NCBI GenBank assembly: GCA_013285445.1
Contig: CP053448.1
Coordinates: 124,001-188,000, forward strand
DNA: 64,000 nt
From: Pseudomonadota bacterium
Lineage (GTDB): Bacteria > Pseudomonadota > Gammaproteobacteria > Xanthomonadales > Wenzhouxiangellaceae
Reading direction: 5' to 3'
In this document: piece by piece, positions 62,905 through 64,000 of the stretch
Layout of the letters: the number at the start of each line of letters is the position of its first letter
Numbering within the stretch: position 1 is the stretch's first letter
Translations under genes and position numbers: made by a program
The notes under the pieces: model-generated
What the model was told of the DNA's origin: nothing
Seen by the model: the letters and a program-made list of their open reading frames with translations, nothing else
Database searches by the model: none

Positions 62905-62960
62905 CGCCTTTCGCCTCGCACCTACCTGCGGGCATCGTCCGTGATGGTGACGCCGGACTC

Positions 62961-62991
62961 GTGGGTCGCGGTCGCATCCGCGACGGACGAG
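62961..62991 (+). repeat. REP-like repeat
   Basis: GTGGGTCGCGGTCGCATCCG followed by CGACGGACGAG, a variant of the dispersed unit with paired changes (GTCGCGG / CCGCGAC). Confidence 0.65.
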
Positions 62992-63065
62992 GCGCCGGAT
63001 CTGATCAATCTTTTCTCACATGTGATCTGCGCCGAATCGGAGACGCTTTCACTGGTGCGACTCGC

Positions 63066-64000
63066 TCAGACCTCCAATGCCTGGTCGAGGTCGCCCCACA
63101 GATCATCGACGCCTTCGATCCCCACCGACAGCCGCATCAGCCGATCGTCAATGCCCATCACCTTGCGCTGTTCAGCAGCGAGTTTGGCGTGACTGGTCCG
63201 CGAGGGCTGACAGATTGTGGTTTCGACCCCGCCCAGACTGACGGCCGGCCGGATGATGCCGAGTGCTTCGAGGAACGCGTCCGGCTCGGTCCGGGCGCCC
63301 AGCCAGAAGCTCAGCATTCCGCCGAAGCCGCTCATCTGCCGGGCCGCGACATCATGTCCGCGGTGAGCCGTCAGGCCCGGATAGCGCACTTCGTTGATGC
63401 GCGGGTCGTTCTCCAGCCGTCTGGCCAGCTCGGCGGCATTATCCGACGCGCGCCCGACGCGCACCGCCAGGGTCTTGATCGAGCGCTCGAGCAGGGCCAG
63501 GTCCTGGCCATTGAGCGTGGCGCCCAGGCGCACGATGTTGGGATGAATGCAGTCGATCATGGCCTTCGAACCGGCCAGGGCGCCGCAGAGCAGGTCGGAG
63601 TGGCCACCGAGGAATTTCGTGGCCGAATGCATGACCAGGTCGAAGCCCTGCTCGATCGGCTGCTGCAGTATGGGCGTGGCGAAGGTGTTGTCGACAAGAC
63701 TCACGACACCGTGGCGGCGGGCGATTTTTGCCGTCCGGGCAAGGTCGACGACTGCCAGCAGCGGGTTGGTGGGCGACTCGACCATCAGCAGGCGCGTGTC
63801 GTCCTCGAACAGCGCCCCGAGCGAGGCCGGTTGTCCGTCCCAGGTTGAAAACCGCATCCCCATCGGTTCGAGCAGGCCTTCGATGAGATCCGTCGTGCCA
63901 CCGTAGAGCCCCTCGAGCATCACCGCGTGGTCGCCGGGCTTCATCAGGCTCAGGAAAACGGCACTGATCGCGCCCATGCCCGAGGCGGTAACGCGCGCCG
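63066..64000 (-). CDS. Cys/Met-metabolism PLP enzyme (trans-sulfuration family), partial at right edge
   Basis: The C-terminal ~311 residues are visible; the frame continues past 64000. The PLP lysine motif is LVMHSATKFLGGHSDLLCGA. Other landmarks: ASGMGAISAVFLSLMKPGDH, VESPTNPLLAVVDL, SLVDNTFATPILQQP and SLGGVETTICQPSRTSHA. This identifies the cystathionine gamma-synthase / gamma-lyase / O-acylhomoserine sulfhydrylase family; the exact reaction cannot be settled. The C-terminus reads VDDLWGDLDQALEV, as usual. Cytoplasmic, methionine or cysteine metabolism. Confidence 0.9.
   Translation of the reverse strand, partial: ARVTASGMGAISAVFLSLMKPGDHAVMLEGLYGGTTDLIEGLLEPMGMRFSTWDGQPASLGALFEDDTRLLMVESPTNPLLAVVDLARTAKIARRHGVVSLVDNTFATPILQQPIEQGFDLVMHSATKFLGGHSDLLCGALAGSKAMIDCIHPNIVRLGATLNGQDLALLERSIKTLAVRVGRASDNAAELARRLENDPRINEVRYPGLTAHRGHDVAARQMSGFGGMLSFWLGARTEPDAFLEALGIIRPAVSLGGVETTICQPSRTSHAKLAAEQRKVMGIDDRLMRLSVGIEGVDDLWGDLDQALEV

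Overview
The window comes from the chromosome of a GC-rich gammaproteobacterium. Two things indicate this: the gene order around the replication origin (mnmE-yidC-rnpA-rpmH // dnaA-dnaN-recF-gyrB), and protein sequences of gammaproteobacterial type, including the two-subunit GlyQS. The glyQ-glyS-HAD block next to gyrB and the DUF6116 protein suggest the Xanthomonadales/Chromatiales neighbourhood (for example a Wenzhouxiangellaceae-like lineage). That taxonomic placement is inference only.

Positions 1-23321 are one chromosomal (sedentary-type) integron. The integrase gene intI (22362-23321, + strand) and an attI-like site (about 22107) sit at the right end. From there the cassette array runs leftward and leaves the window at position 1. 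I place 27 attC sites. They define about 29 cassettes, almost all coding on the minus strand. Cargo includes several HEPN-like proteins, an FRG-domain protein, a two-gene coiled-coil plus Mrr-like nuclease cassette, a hicAB toxin-antitoxin pair, a three-gene mercury cassette (merR, merC-like, GDCCVxC protein), a CFI-box protein, DUF6994 and DUF1780-like proteins and several unknowns. Two cassette families are repeated: family A (four copies, each exactly 272 bp) and family B (four nearly identical copies, one lying next to attI). Two insertion sequences invaded the array. An ISL3-type element at 1534-2865 truncates the genes on both sides and has no target duplication. An IS66 element at 17601-19928 has a perfect 8-bp duplication and splits an otherwise intact 208-codon gene.

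Positions 23505-41525 carry ordinary chromosomal genes: hemL, rubredoxin, a calcineurin-like phosphodiesterase, DUF6116 and DUF192 proteins, an S9 peptidase, rep helicase, thymidine kinase, a NarL-type two-component pair, a glutathionyl-hydroquinone reductase, a fructosamine-kinase-family protein, a CBS-domain protein, mnmE and yidC. Between the convergent rubredoxin and phosphodiesterase genes lie two palindromic MITE-like elements. Both begin exactly at a CTAG formed by a TAG stop codon. REP-like repeats are scattered from 26.5 to 63 kb.

Positions 41522-52077 hold the origin region. The likely oriC, with a perfect DnaA box, lies between dnaA and dnaN. glyQ-glyS-HAD converges on gyrB. Positions 52221-64000 hold a choice-of-anchor-B protein, a glutamine amidotransferase, a beta-CASP metallo-beta-lactamase protein, an NSS sodium symporter with an NtrC-like operator upstream, a zrgABCD-type zinc uptake operon behind a Zur-like box, a second S9 peptidase, and a trans-sulfuration enzyme cut by the right edge.

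The array reads away from oriC, in the same direction as the replication fork. The two halves of the window contrast strongly: dense, AT-richer accessory cassettes on the left, and uniform GC-rich core genes on the right.
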